A stretch of 64,000 bases of DNA from Tetrastigma voinierianum (Eukaryota; Streptophyta; Magnoliopsida; Vitales; Vitaceae). The DNA is taken from NCBI GenBank assembly GCA_016808115.1, contig JAEQBH010004576.1, forward strand, positions 1 through 64,000, written 5' to 3'. The number at the start of each line of letters is the position of its first letter. The first letter of the stretch is position 1. The translations under genes were made by a program, and so were the position numbers. Shown in pieces: positions 1 to 10,566 of the stretch. Under the pieces are notes generated by a model. That model saw only the letters and a program-made list of their open reading frames with translations, made no database searches and was not told the origin of the DNA.

Positions 1-33
1 CGACATTCATTCAAAGGCCGATATGAAGACAGC

Positions 34-380
34 TTACATAGAGAACTGTTTACCACTACGCGAGATCGAAGTCACCGACTTAAGTCGGAAACCGGTGAAG
101 TTCATAGATAAGCACTGCCATGGTCTCTTTGGAATGGGCAGGGGCTGCAACAAACTTGCTTCCTTCTTTTGCTCGATCTTGTCAACTTGACAAACATGGC
201 ATGTCTTAACATAGACTTGCATGTCTTCCTTCATCTTGGGCCAATGGAATGATCGATGCAGTGTGCGATATCCTCTCTTCTTGAGGGTGACCGGTAGCTG
301 TATCATGTGTCTCGCCGGCAATTCCCGTCTCAATTTACTTGAAGGCACATAAAGCTTTTCTCCCGTGAAGTAGTAAATCG
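34..380 (-). pseudogene. gypsy integrase, zinc-binding N-terminal part
   Basis: The minus-strand translation contains HWPKMKEDMQVYVKTCHVCQ followed by VDKIEQKKEASLLQPLPIP and then PWQCLSMNFTG. This is the end of the HHCC zinc domain (the CxxC pair is visible) and the junction to the integrase catalytic core, where related elements have a PW..VSMDF motif. The catalytic D,D35E core is missing: the frame degrades near position 34 and the window ends. It is the downstream part of the same element as the RT and RNase H blocks to its right. Confidence 0.8.
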
Positions 381-1000
381 TTTTCCAGTCAGTAGAGCCT
401 CGTGGTGCCCTCTTTCACCTGCTCAACCAGATTTTGATATGTCGAGTCTTGTGGAGCTTCTCGTCTTACTCTCTCAGTGAAGTTTGCCACAACTCGACTC
501 AATGATCCCACATAGCTCGCAACTTCCTTCCTACTCAAAGCATATGCCACATGATTATTAATGCACTTTCGGCTTGTGCATCCATGGTCAAAGTCGGCGG
601 GAACTCTTGCCGTCGAGCTTGCTTGACAGTGAGCTTCTTCTAAGTTTTGATGAAGGTATTGGCCACATTGTCGATCCTCTTGTGACGAGTGTCCCATCAG
701 TATTGCTTCCATGTCTCTAGGCAATAGGCGATGATCATCTCTTTTCATGGAGTGTTGTACCTTTGCTCCTGGCTGTATTCAACTTCTACTCTCGGAATGC
801 CATTGGGTGCCCCTCTTTGCGCCTCTGCACCCACTTAGTGCCTTGTTTGATGCATCCATGTGTACTTCAAAAGACAACTCTAAGTTGGGCAGTCTCAAAA
901 CCGGCTTTGAGGTGATCGCATCCTTGAGCTTTTGGAAGGCAACTTGGCACTCTGCATCCCATTCCCACTTCCTCTCTTTCTTAAACAAATCTTTGTAGAG
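380..1000 (-). pseudogene. gypsy RNase H and RT-RNase H connection
   Basis: At 988-779 the minus strand reads WDAECQVAFQKLKDAITSKP and then LELSFEVHMDASNKAL, the start of the Ty3 RNase H domain (the first catalytic Asp is in the MDASN motif). Further down, 748-389 carries an HVAYALSRKEV motif, the usual RNase H to integrase linker (normally VADALSRKEV). Several frameshifts separate the pieces. Confidence 0.75.
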
Positions 1001-1760
1001 GGCGTGCTATCTTGGAATGGCCCACGATGAATCTTACGTAGTAGTTTGCGAACCAAGGAAGGATCGAAGTTATGTCACCTTGGTAGGGGCAGGCCAATCT
1101 CGAATTGCTACCACCTTTGCACCATCCATCATAATCTAGGACTTAGAAATCAGGTACCCCAAGACCTTGATCTCAGTCTTAGCAAACTCGTGCTTCTCCT
1201 TCTTGACATACAACTAGTTTTGCCTTGGTCTATCGAGCTTAAGGTGCACCAAGTGATCTTCTAGAGTTAGGCTATAGATCACAATGTTGTCCAAGTAAAC
1301 CACCATGAATGAGTCTAGGAAGTCGAATCATCATTCGTAGAGGTTATGCAAATGTAGCGGGGGCTTTAGTCGACCCAAGAACATGTTCACAAGAACTGAA
1401 ACTTCCATACCGCGTCACACATGTAGTCTTGGCCTCGTCCCCTTTAGCCACGCGCACTTGCCAATATTTGGATCGCAAGTCAAGCTTGGTGAAGTACTCG
1501 GCCTTATACGTCGATTCGAACATTTGCGCGTAGCGATTGTCGGTTTTGTTCTTGATCGTGACTCTGTTTAGTGCTCGATAATCTACACACATTCGAAGTG
1601 AGCCATCTTGCTTCTTCTGACATACGGTGCTTTGGAGGGCTGGACCAAGCCCGCATTCAGCAACTTCGTCAATTGCTTCCTGACTGTCGGTTCTGGTGGA
1701 GTCATCCAGATAAGGGCTTGCGCGAGTGGTCTGACTTCCGGCGCCGACTTCCAATCGATG
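1000..1760 (-). pseudogene. gypsy reverse transcriptase
   Basis: The minus strand at 1754-1344 shows KKQDGSLRMCVDYRALN, then TKLDLRSKYWQVRVAKGDEA and KTTCVTRYGSF. These are the conserved RT fingers and palm of Ty3/gypsy; the first catalytic Asp lies in the TKLDL motif. The region around 1300-1260 in + coordinates corresponds to the YLDDI active-site block but is out of frame. Stops and frameshifts make the enzyme non-functional. Confidence 0.8.
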
Positions 1761-1766
1761 ATCTGT

Positions 1767-2330
1767 CTACCTTTTAGGTGTCAGCTTCTTAGGTAACTCG
1801 GGAGGCATCATGTCTTCAAATCTTTTTAGCATAGGAGCTATTGCATCCGATACCTCAATATGCTTGTTCGGCTTGATCTCGATCAGTGCCACGACATACG
1901 TGTGCTTGCCTTTCCTATGTCCTTTCTCCCCCACACGTCTCTTAGGTGGCTTGTTGATGTCGTCCACAAAGCATGGTTGCTTCTCGTCCATGATCAACAG
2001 TCCATTCAAATTGGCAGCAAGGCTCTGTGGCCTTTGGAAAAGTCGATTACGTAAATAAATCAAAATCATCGAAAGGAATGTAAGAAGTCTATCGTACCTT
2101 TTCAATCTCCCGTCTGATTTCCACATTCTTTGTTAGGCCATGCGTCTCTTGTGCTTGGCCGTTCACGGCTTTGAGCTTGCTGTCATCTTTAGCAAGCTTC
2201 AATCTGAGTCTAGTTGTCTCCCTTGTTGATATGAAGTTGTGGGTTGCCCACATCTCTGATCTACCCGATGCCATGATCTTCTGTTTCACGATCGACAACT
2301 CAGCGATACATTAGCCTTTATGAGTTGCAT
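1767..2330 (-). pseudogene. gypsy aspartic protease region
   Basis: The minus strand at 2298-2089 reads EMWATHNFISTRETTRLRLK followed by LAKDDSKLKAVNGQAQE. Relatives have an active-site D-S/C-G-A-THNFI motif here. In this copy the residues before ATHNF are E-M-W, so the catalytic Asp is lost. A second part (2126-1767) contains LLIMDEKQPCFV, the protease to RT linker seen in related polyproteins. It sits between gag and RT as expected. Confidence 0.7.
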
Positions 2331-2439
2331 CAGCTCAAATGGCATTTAGTAGTTGAAAGAGGTTGGCTCTCCCTTAGGGGCATCCATTGCTGTTTCCCAG
2401 TCTTTAGCTATGATTGCATTAATTTTCCTTCCTTAGGCA

Positions 2440-2910
2440 ATCCTCACTCGATGTGGCCCCTATCGCAGATAAAGCATTGAATAGTACAGTGGCCAATGAA
2501 GAGTCGCTCTCTCCCCCACTTTGGCTTGTGCATATTTCTTCTTCCATCCCTTGCCTCTATTCTTCTTAAAGGTCTTTCATTTTGACTTAAAACCGACTCT
2601 TGCTTATTTCCCATTTTAGGTGGGAGTAGGGGAAGAGACCATTTGTAATCCACTAGGCGTCAGATTTACCGCCATGGGTGACAGTCTTGAGCTTTGCCTT
2701 CTCGGTTTCAATTTGAGCTCATCCTTGCCCGGCTTCCGGACATGAAGTTGAACAACTTTGACGGACATGTCAGCGATGTCGAGGATTAATTATTCCGCTC
2801 CTTCCGCGTGATCTCTAGCGAGCTGTCTTCTTGAGCTATTGAAGACTCTCTGGCCATCCATCTTGGGTGTTCGTGGGGCGGTCGCCAGCTCTGGCCAGGT
2901 CTCATCTTGA

Positions 2911-2955
<45 letters not shown>

Positions 2956-3480
2956 GTCGGCCGGCACCGACATCATCACTTGATCGTGCGCCAGCTTCAA
3001 GTGCCCGAACAAATACATGGTGGTTATTGTCACGTGTTCACCAACAATGAAATATTATTCCATGTCCCAGAGGAAGTTCTCTAAGTCTTTGGCATTCCAT
3101 GCATCACCAAAAGGCTTGGGCTCAGGCACTCGCACCTTCGTAGGAGGCGATTCCAAGGTAGATGGTGTCCCTTGCACCATTGCTTGCTTCAACAATATAA
3201 TCTCCCCTTCTAGAGATCTTGTCCCGCTCACGGAACTCCTTGAGTGCAGCCAGCACTTTGTCACGGAGGGTCTCCATCGGCTCTTTAAAGGTCTTCTCGC
3301 ATCTCATCAAATCTTCTTTGCCGAGCTAAGCAATATTAGAAGGCTTGACCCACTTGGTCGACGAGGAGTTGCGTTTCGGTTGTTGTACTTGACTCTGCAT
3401 CAACACAGACACTTGCATGCGGCAAACCATCTGCCACTTTGCTCTGCGACTCGTCGATGGTCATCCTCGCAGCAACCATC
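2440..3480 (-). pseudogene. gypsy gag (capsid and zinc knuckle)
   Basis: The minus strand at 3264-2960 reads RVPEPKPFGDAWNAKDLENF, then LWDME and, after a stop, YFIVGEHVTITTMYLFGHLK. This is the capsid start of plant gypsy gag (PKPF..A..LENFLWDMEQYF). Near 2480 it contains CFICDRGHIE, half of a CCHC knuckle. A run of 42 T (42 A in gag sense, 2913-2954) and several frameshifts break the frame. Confidence 0.75.
2913..2954. repeat. homopolymer T(42) tract
   Basis: Uninterrupted run of 42 T on the + strand, inside the gypsy gag (poly-A in gag sense). It may be an expanded A tract or an assembly artefact. Confidence 0.95.
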
Positions 3481-3482
3481 CG

Positions 3483-3498
3483 TGGCTTTGATACCTAC
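3483..3498 (-). other. primer-binding site (tRNA-iMet type)
   Basis: Directly next to the LTR, the minus strand reads GTAGGTATCAAAGCCAC, close to the TGGTATCAAAGCC variants used by plant retroelements primed by initiator Met-tRNA. Its position fixes the LTR as the 5' LTR and the element as minus-strand. Confidence 0.65.
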
Positions 3499-4262
3499 TG
3501 TCACATGCCTAATAGTTGGCTTGCGTTTGCGGTGCCTAGGAACCCAATAGGCCAGCCTTTTCAATAGCCCCCTACAAAACACAAAGACGTACGGGGCTCT
3601 CCCCAACTCGTATTTTATTAACTTGTTAAAATACAAGACACTCCTGCAAAGGCTCCCACATGGTCGGGATGCTCAATGCTCTCAATGGATCCAACTCTCA
3701 AGAATTTTGTCAAGTGGACAGGCAAACCCTTTATATAGGCTGCACAGGGGTAGTCCTAGTACAATTCTGACTAAGAGTCCTACTCTAACTCTAAGTCTTG
3801 ATCTTCAACCAGTGCGAATCCTTCCTGGACTAGGAGTCCTTGCCTGATCAGGACTCCTAAGCAAAGCCACACGAATTCCCTCTTAGACTAGGAGTCCTTC
3901 CTGATCAGGAGTCCTACTGCCACAAGAATCCTTGTTGCATTCGGATTAGGAGACTTGTTGCACAAGCGACTTGCCTTGGAGTCCAAGCAATGTGCCTTCG
4001 CGCCCACTCTGATCTACTTTGCTTCAAGTGTCTCGCCCTAGGCCCCCTTTAAGTCTTGATGCACTTGTTGCAGTTGTGCATGCCAGTGGGCATGGCTCTC
4101 CCTCCCTCTTGTGCGTGCTTGGCTCACGCATTGTCTTTGTCAGGCTTTTCATCCCGTACACCACTGCTTCCCATGATTTGCCTTGATCTCCTTCCTTGAT
4201 GCGCGTAGACGACGATGCCCTCATGTCGCATCGCTCAAGTTCATCCTAGTTGAGGGCTAACA
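3499..4262 (-). repeat. 5' LTR of the left gypsy element
   Basis: 764 bp. In element sense it starts TGTTAGCCCTCAACTAGG and ends GGCATGTGACA, so it has TG..CA ends. Within it (3770-3960) the motif TAGGAGTCCT recurs several times next to CCTGATCAGGA, producing short inverted repeats. A TATATA motif lies at about 3731. Confidence 0.75.
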
Positions 4263-4266
4263 ATCT

Positions 4267-4720
4267 TGATCATTACATCATATCTCATTTTCAGCCCGCT
4301 TCTCTTCGAACTTCAGCAAATGTTTCAGCAATCAATGTGAGGGTTTTGATTCCTAGAAGTCAGCCCCTATCTTCATCAAGACTGGGTTTTAATCCTGCCA
4401 AAAAATTGTTTGCTTGTTCTTTTTGAACATGCTTTTTGTATAGTTCAGCATCCGAAGGATTTGACCATGGAATTTACACACAAAGATTGATTTCGTATCA
4501 CTAGCGAGTTAAGGGATTGAAATATTGGGCTACATCCATCTCAACAAGTTTTCCATGTCTGAGTATGCTAGAGTTAGTGCATCACACATCTCTGTAGCAA
4601 TGGAATAATATAGATAATATTCCACTGAGTTTATAATCTATGCTATGGCCATAGAGCTTTGTGCATCCCATGTCAGAAAAGGGAGACCTCATGGATCTGT
4701 TTTTTTAATTTTCTAATTTT
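4267..4720 (-). pseudogene. copia gag fragment
   Basis: The minus strand at about 4470-4270 reads YKKHVQKEQANNFLAGLKPS and, after a stop, TFAEVRREAG. This matches the copia gag (UBN2/DUF4219-type) signature L..FLAGL....R..IL......EVF..VRREE. Upstream in sense (4720-4480) there are pieces like WDAQSSMAIA and CDALTLAYSDMENL, the W.A..S.V..WI / VWDA...TYSDLEN region of the same gag. No LTR or pol is attached. It lies directly outside the gypsy LTR and upstream of the MED15 start. Confidence 0.7.
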
Positions 4721-6065
4721 TTTTTATTGAACCATCAACCATCCACATAGCGGCTGACTTTGTCCTCTTATGACCATTGGAATGATTGAGACTATTGGAA
4801 ATTTTGATTATTCGGTTTAAGTGGTTGTGATTTGAGAGAATTTTGGAAAAAAATTGGAAAGGAGGTTACGAGGAAGTACTTGTAGGGATGGGCCGAGAAT
4901 TACAGAAGGAGACCTCACACAGAGCATCCACACTTAAGGAATTTGTTTGTATATCTTTTGTCTCAGTGGAATAACATGATACCATGAGCGATGAAACCAA
5001 AAAAAAAAAAAAAATAAATAAATAAAAAACAAAAATGAAAGACAAAAGAAAAACACTAAAGAAAAAAAGGGCAGTCCACAAAATGAGACTGATTTGTTGT
5101 ATTATTTTATTTTTTCAATAGAGGTATTTATAGACTAGGTTTTGTAGCCACAACCTTTTATTTGAGGAGATTCACACCAGCTGTATTTTTGAATATTCAA
5201 ACCAGTTCTAATATTATTGCTAGCAACTGGGTAACACAATTTCACTTTTTAGAAAATAAACCAAAGTGGATTTTATCCTTATTCAGAAAATAAGATTATC
5301 AAGATTCTGCCACAGAGAAATAAATTTAGATGATTTGTCATTTTGGTGAAGACATTGTACATGCACTATGTGTTTTTTATAAGTAGTAAGTGTGATGTTA
5401 TCTAAATCTTCTGTTAATATCCACTTCTTATCAATGAGACTTTAAATCAATTACTTGAAGGCTTCATATTCGCATTTGAAGTATTGAATATAAGAAGATT
5501 GAGTTAATTTTATAGATTGAGCATATAAGTTATTTAGTGACCTTGGGAGCTTTTAGAAGTTTGAAAAACTGATATTTTGGAGTTTACTAGTCAGGATTCT
5601 GCCTTTGCAGCAGCACATGCTAAATAAAATGAGTTTAGATGAAAAATGTGTAGTCATTATTAATGCCGCAGCCAACAAGGTATACTACCATGAAAATTCG
5701 AAGCCTTAATCTTGAGAATTTAGTTTTAGCTTCATCAGAATTCTTTACCATATTCAAAATCTGTTTGTAGTCAAGAGAACTAGTTGAATTGAAAATTATT
5801 TGGTTCTTGAAAAGTTGAGTACGATAGGTGTTTGGATGCTGAATGCTCTAATTACAATGAAGAGTTACGAACATTTGTTTGTTTGCTCATTAGAAATCTG
5901 GATCTCTTTCATGGTTCAGTTTCTCCTTATGTAATATCCTTGTACCCTGTTGGTTAGTCCCTAAGTTTCATTATACTTCTTGCAAAAGTTTTATTCATGT
6001 GTCATCTAATCAATTATTTGGAAAATTGTTACATCTTTCTTATTTTTTTATCTACTCAAGGTAAC
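4721..6065. other. non-coding DNA upstream of the MED15 start
   Basis: AT-rich sequence with an A-rich stretch at 5000-5045 and no convincing ORF. The bases ACTCAAG at 6054-6060, following a T-rich tract, look like a 3' splice site just before the start codon, so part of this stretch is probably a 5'-UTR intron. No promoter element is clear enough to call. Confidence 0.5.
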
Positions 6066-6130
6066 ATGGATGCCAACAATTGGAGAACTCAACTCCTCCC
6101 AGATGCTCGAGAACAGATTGTTAAAATGAT
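6066..6130 (+). CDS. MED15: MED15 exon 1 (N-terminus)
   Basis: The ATG at 6066 gives MDANNWRTQLLPDAREQIVK plus M and two bases, then a GTAAGT donor at 6131. Plant MED15 proteins start with a D.(N)NWR.QL..D.RQ.IV.KI sequence, which supports this start. Joining to 21614 restores an ATA codon and keeps the frame (65 + 112 bases = 59 codons). Confidence 0.85.
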
Positions 6131-6203
6131 GTAAGTATTTCTTCCCTTCCCTTTGTGATTTTCAAATAACCCATTGTAAACTTGTTAGGAATGCATGTGA
6201 CTT

Positions 6204-6208
6204 GTCAA
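6204..6208. repeat. target-site duplication GTCAA (left copy)
   Basis: GTCAA immediately precedes the Ale copia at 6209 and is repeated exactly at 8864-8868 after it. Confidence 0.9.
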
Positions 6209-6377
6209 TGTTGAGAGAAAACGAATACATTGATTCTCATTAATTTACAAAAGGAGGAAACATACATATTTATACCCTAGTGTTAGGGCAAAAAAGGAAA
6301 CAGAGTTAGAGTCTAATTAGGAGACTAAAGAGAGAAGGAAAAGAATCCTAAATGAATTAGGAGACTAAACCTTAACA
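6209..6377 (-). repeat. 3' LTR of the Ale copia (left)
   Basis: 169 bp, + strand TGTTGAGAGAAAACG...ACCTTAACA. The minus-strand PPT (GAGGGGGAG) lies just right of it. Confidence 0.9.
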
Positions 6378-7229
6378 CTCCCCCTCAAGTTGAAGCATAT
6401 AGGTCAAAAGCATCAAGCTTGTCACATATATACTTTTATCATAGGACCTCTAAGAAACTTACTGAAGATTTATGCTAGTTGAGTCATTAGAGTTGAAAAC
6501 CTTAACTATTAGTCATGTATCCCGATCTGATCTTCTCTCTGATCAAAGTGTGATCCACTTGATGTGTTTAATTAAATCTCATGGAAGGCGGGTTAGATGA
6601 GAGGCTTATGCGAGGTGGGCAGTTATCACATATAAGCCATTTGTTCATCCTTCCTAAATCTTAGCTCTTGGAGAGATGCTTCAACCATGAGTTCACATGT
6701 TGCTAAGGCCATGGCTCGGTACTCGTCTTCGTGCTTTGGTTGGCTACTAGATCTTGTTTCTTACTCTTAGGGATATTAAGTTTACCTCCAGAATGAACTA
6801 CCTGATACCACGATGTAGAATGTACATTTGTGGGTGAGCACACTTGGTCTAAATCGCAGTACATGCTTAGGTATGACCTATATTCTCATACAACACCCCT
6901 TGACCTGGTGTTCCTTTGATATAACTGAGAATACGAACTACAACATCCCAATGACTATCACTAGGTGATTGTAGTAATTGACTAACTACGCTCACGGAAG
7001 CAAAGTGTCGGTAAGTATTAGTGGGAATGATTCGGAGTTCTATAAGTCGTCGATATCTTCATAGATCTCGTAGAAGCTCCCCTTGACCTAGTACAAGTTT
7101 GACTTTCGGATCTATAGGAGTGTCTACAGACTTACAGTCTAACATACCAGTGTCTGTCAATATATCCAAGGTATACTTCCTCTGAGAAATAACTATTTCG
7201 GAATTAGATTAAGCTACGCCAATGCAAGA

Positions 7230-8250
7230 AATGCTTGAGTTTGCTCGAGTCTTTTGTCTGAAAGTGGTGAAGGGTGTTTTTAATTCAGATACTATTACAG
7301 TCCTTGCTTATGTGACAATGTCATCCACATAAACAATCGAGTAATCTGCTTGTCTGAAGTAGATGAATGATGATAAAAAGCAGGGAATGGCTGTGGCGAT
7401 CATGCGAACTCTGGATCATGAGTCAAGCCAGAAACTCAAACCAAGCTCGAGGAGGCTGTTTCAGACCATATAAGGAACGACGTAGTTTGCATACCAAACT
7501 AGATTCCCCCTGTGCAAGAAAACCATGCGGTTGCTCCAATAAACCTCCTCGGCGAGATCACCATTAAGAAAGACATTCTTGATATCCAGAAAAAGGATGT
7601 GAGCATGCTGTCATAGAAAGAATGACGAGTGAGAGGTAATCTTGGCCATGGGAGAAAAAATATCGTAATAGTTTACGAGCCATATTCGCGTGTACCCCTT
7701 GGCAGCCCAAGCAGACCTTAGTGGAGTTAATCTTGCCATCGGGTCCCTTCCTTTGTATAAACCGCGGCTTGACCAACGGGGAGACTTGCGGGAGGAAGCG
7801 ACAAGCTTCCATGTGCCATTAGGTGAAGCATCCATTTCGCCGCCATTGCAATTTTCGGCCGGATGAGAGAGCTCGCTGGTATGCAGAGTAGAGATAGAAG
7901 GCGAGAGTGGAGACAAAGCGATGTAGGGTAAAGATAAACAATGAAAGCTAAGAAAATTATAAACGGGATGTAGGTTAGAAGTAAGGGTACCTTTTTTGGA
8001 TGACAATAGGTAGATCATTAAACGGTTGCGAAACTAGAGCAGGAGATGACTGCGACATAAGAGATGAGTCAACACGAGGCCCTGTAGGAGGACGAGGACG
8101 ACGAGAATAAACTTGAAGTGGTCGAATCACGACATCTGTAGGTGGAGAAGGGAAATCGGGAGATGGTAAGACAAGAGAATAGATAAGACATCGAACGAGA
8201 AGGGCGTCTTTGTAGAGGAAAAGGAGGAATCGCCGAGAAGGTGACATCAA
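7230..8250 (-). pseudogene. Ale copia linker and reverse transcriptase remnant
   Basis: From 8250 leftwards: linker (RPRPPTGPRVDSSLMSQSSP, then FNDLPIVIQK), SNGTWKLV-like block (as PNGTWKLVASSRKSPRW near 7810), AWAAKGYTRIWLVNYYDIFS (about 7700), DIKNVFLNGDLAEEV (7580-7530), LRRSLYGLKQPPRAWFEF (7500-7430) and SIVYVDDIV (about 7335-7310). These are the copia RT blocks in order, in shifting frames. The remaining 7230-6380 is too eroded to follow, except for the AFDLYA... end before the PPT. Confidence 0.8.
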
Positions 8251-8694
8251 CGAGATAAAGTAGCGATTAGTGTGGGGAGAATAACATGATAGCCCTTAAA
8301 GGCGGGAATAGCCCGAGACACCTTACGGAGGCGCGTGTCGAAAAAGTGTCTCCAAGCACCACCGCGGCTAGTGTGTGAAGTTGACGCTGAATTTGGATAT
8401 CGGCGCGCGTGTGGGGCGCGTGGAAGGTATTTTTCGTGAGGCTTCCACCGGAAAGGTAGGTGGAAGGAGGTGCTCTTGTTTGTGTGCTCTTTGGCTAGAA
8501 TAGAGGTCGCTGGAAAATCTCGTCGGAAAAAGTTGCCGGCGACAAGGTGTTCCGATGATGGTTTGGCTTTTGTGAGGCTTCGTGAAGATTGTAACACGAC
8601 CGGAGTGTGACACGATCGTTGGATGGGTTGTCGTAATTGACCACACGTGAAACCACAATCTGTATTCTCAAACTCTTTTATGGTTTTGATACTA

Positions 8695-8863
8695 CGTTGA
8701 GAGAAAATGAATACATTGATTCTCATTAATTTACAGAAGGAGGAAACATACATATTTATACTCTAGTGTTAGGGCAAAAAAGGGAACAAAGTTAAAGTCT
8801 AATTAGGAGACTAAAGAGAGAAGGAAAAGAATCCTAAATGGATTAGGAGACTAAACCTTAACA
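8695..8863 (-). repeat. 5' LTR of the Ale copia (left)
   Basis: 169 bp, nearly identical to 6209-6377. Its inner end starts CGTTGAG instead of TGTTGAG, which looks like a point change. The LTR contains GAGTATAAATATG in sense, a TATA-like motif. Confidence 0.9.
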
Positions 8864-8895
8864 GTCAAATAGTACAAGTGATTTTAGTTCATACT

Positions 8896-9193
8896 TGTTA
8901 GAAGCATGATATTTATATTAAACCAAAATCCTACAAGCTTGACATTTTAGGAGAGTTGGTCGTTTAACATGGTATCAGAGATTGGTTTGGCAGGAGGTCA
9001 TAGGTCCGAACCACCTCTTTGTAATTTATTCCATATTTGTGGATTTGAAGTCCATGAAGGACTATATTTGGTTTGTTTAACTCTCCACGTGCAGGTATGA
9101 GGTCGCACGTGAGGGAGGGTGTTAGAAGCATGATATTCATATTAAACCAAAATCCTACAAGTTTTAGCTTTTAAGAGAGTTGGTCTTTTAACT
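8896..9193 (+). mobile_element. TRIM retrotransposon, copy 1
   Basis: 298 bp. Two short direct repeats (74 bp each; 8896-8969 and 9120-9193), starting TGTTAGAAGCATGATAT, flank about 150 bp. The first repeat is followed at once by TGGTATCAGAG (tRNA-iMet primer site, 8970) and the second is preceded by a GAGGGAGGG polypurine tract. There is no coding capacity. ATACT (8891-8895) is repeated exactly at 9194-9198, a 5-bp target duplication. This is the textbook layout of a terminal-repeat retrotransposon in miniature. Copies 2 (28540) and 3 (36570) belong to the same family. Confidence 0.9.
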
Positions 9194-9441
9194 ATACTTA
9201 TAAAAAAAAGTAATATTTGGGTGAAACTTCTTAGGTCAGAGTATACTGCTATTTTGGTGGCGATGCCAAACCACAAAATAATTATCCCGAGTAATTGGGT
9301 GGTTGAGCTAGTCCGTAGAAAATGAAATAAGCAGAAAATGGGACCTGAATTTGCGATAGGTAAAACCATAAAAAACGAGGAAACATCCATGGGGCAAATT
9401 TGGGTTTAGGCCAAAATAGTGTTTGTGGGGAAAAAAAATGA

Positions 9442-9830
9442 GAATTTAGTTTTATTAAACTAATACCCAACAGTATGTTTGGCAAATGTCGTTATTCTTA
9501 ACAACGTTTTTTCGTTCAAAGGTTAGCCCCAATCACATTCTTCACAGTTTGAATTTGTTCAATTATTATCCTTGGACAAACATTTTGATTTTTAAGAAAT
9601 TTCTTCAAATGCGTATCTAAGGCAGCGGCTTGCCAATATTTTATTTGTCCCCGTCTTCTTCCTCCCCATTTCTCCCCCCGATTTCAAAATTATTACAATT
9701 TCAATTGCCGCTATCATGGACAACGGCATTTGACAATTTAATAATTCCAATTGTCGCTGTCCATGACAGCGGCATTACGCACTACTTTGGGCATTAGTTT
9801 GGTTTCCAAACTAATTTTATAATTTTTTTT
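9442..9830. repeat. MITE-like palindromic insertion within the Tnt1-like LTR
   Basis: About 390 bp absent from the partner LTR at 20473-21148. The ends are inverted: AATTTAGTTTTATTAAACTA then ATACCCAA on the left, and TTGGGCATTAGTTTGG then AAACTAATTT on the right. Inside is a second inverted pair: CCGCTATCATGGACAACGGC against GTCGCTGTCCATGACAGCGG. There is no ORF. The exact borders and target duplication are uncertain. Confidence 0.5.
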
Positions 9831-10151
9831 CTTTCAAATAAAGTATTTCGGTCTAAAACTCGTAAATTCGAGAGTAGATTCACTATGTGATAAAATTGTT
9901 TCAAAACTATTGAGAATCAAAGAATATTCCCTAGATATTTTTTGGTTTATCTCCTATATTTTTTTGTACATTATCCTCCTTCTTTTTACACTTTATTTTG
10001 TTTTTTTTTTGTTCCATTTTTTTGTATATATATAGGTGTCTCTACCTGCTATATAGTTAACTCCACTCATTCAATAAAGAAAACCTTTCTTTTCTTCTCT
10101 CATTTCACATTGTATCAGTATGGTTGGTTGCAGGTGAATACATCTTCTCAG

Positions 10152-10451
10152 CGGATCTTTTCCATCGGATTTTCTCCGTTGAATCTTCTCCGTCGGATCT
10201 TATTCGTCGGATCTTCTCATTCAGATCTTTTCCGGCGGACTTTCTTTGTCGGACCCTCTCCGATAGGCCATCTTTGGGGACTCTTTCCGATGGACTCTCT
10301 CCAATGGACCTTCTCTAACGGACCTTCTTCGGTGGACTTTCTCCGGTGGAACTTCTCCGTTGGACCTTTTCCGTTGTTGGAGCCTTCTCCGTCGGACCTT
10401 CTTTGGCTACCATTTTCTCCGGCAGACCTCCTCCGGCGGACCTCTTCCAGT
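10152..10451 (+). repeat. 14-bp minisatellite
   Basis: About 20 degenerate tandem units of CGGATCTTCTCCGT or CGGACCTTCTCCGG. A 14-bp period is not a multiple of three, so the open frame over it is not a meaningful protein. The same unit, on the other strand, fills derivative B at 11768-11965. Confidence 0.85.
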
Positions 10452-10527
10452 ACATTTGTAACAAGCTTGGTGTGTATGATCTATATGCTCCGATTTGAGG
10501 GGGAGTGTTGAGAATCATAGGATATTG

Positions 10528-10566
10528 CTCACGCCTCAGCGTGAGTTGCTCACGCCTTAGCGTGAG
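10528..10566. repeat. tandem perfect hairpins in the 3' LTR of derivative A
   Basis: CTCACGC-ctca-GCGTGAG (10528-10545) and CTCACGC-ctta-GCGTGAG (10549-10566) are perfect 7-bp stems with 4-base loops, spaced 21 bp apart. A third half-copy follows (CTCACGC then ttcgg). Confidence 0.85.

Larger units (their letters stand above)
1..4262 (-). mobile_element. Ty3/gypsy LTR retrotransposon, cut by the left window edge
   Basis: Reading the minus strand from 4262 towards 1, the order is LTR (4262-3499), primer-binding site (3498-3483), gag, protease, reverse transcriptase, RNase H, integrase. This is the Ty3/gypsy order, with integrase after RT. The 3' part of integrase and the 3' LTR lie left of the window. 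All coding parts are split by frameshifts and stops, so the copy is dead. The pol blocks resemble the common plant chromovirus-type gypsy polyprotein; the lineage is inferred from motif style only. The LTR ends are TG..CA. The outer flank is at 4263, but its duplicate is outside the window, so the target-site duplication cannot be tested. Confidence 0.85.
6209..8863 (-). mobile_element. Ale/Retrofit-like copia, internally deleted, with intact TSD
   Basis: LTRs at 6209-6377 (3' LTR) and 8695-8863 (5' LTR), each 169 bp, flanked by GTCAA on both sides. In minus sense the primer site TAGTATCAAAACC follows the 5' LTR, and the polypurine tract CTTGAGGGGGAG abuts the 3' LTR. The body is short (2655 bp in total). 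A leader (8690-8250) runs straight into the Pro/Ser-rich integrase-RT linker (RPLQVYSRRPRPPTGPRVDS at about 8120), then RT (ALRS.WAAKGYT, DIKNVFLNGDLAEEVY, SLVCKLRRSLYGL, and YVDDIV near 7320). Gag, protease and the integrase core are missing. It is the same family as the plus-strand element ending at 35279. It inserted into the Tnt1-like 3' LTR. Confidence 0.9.

Noticed and set aside
9942..10511. 189-codon plus-strand protein
   Set aside because: It runs through LTR sequence and a 14-bp minisatellite; the period shifts frame each unit, so the frame is not a protein signal.
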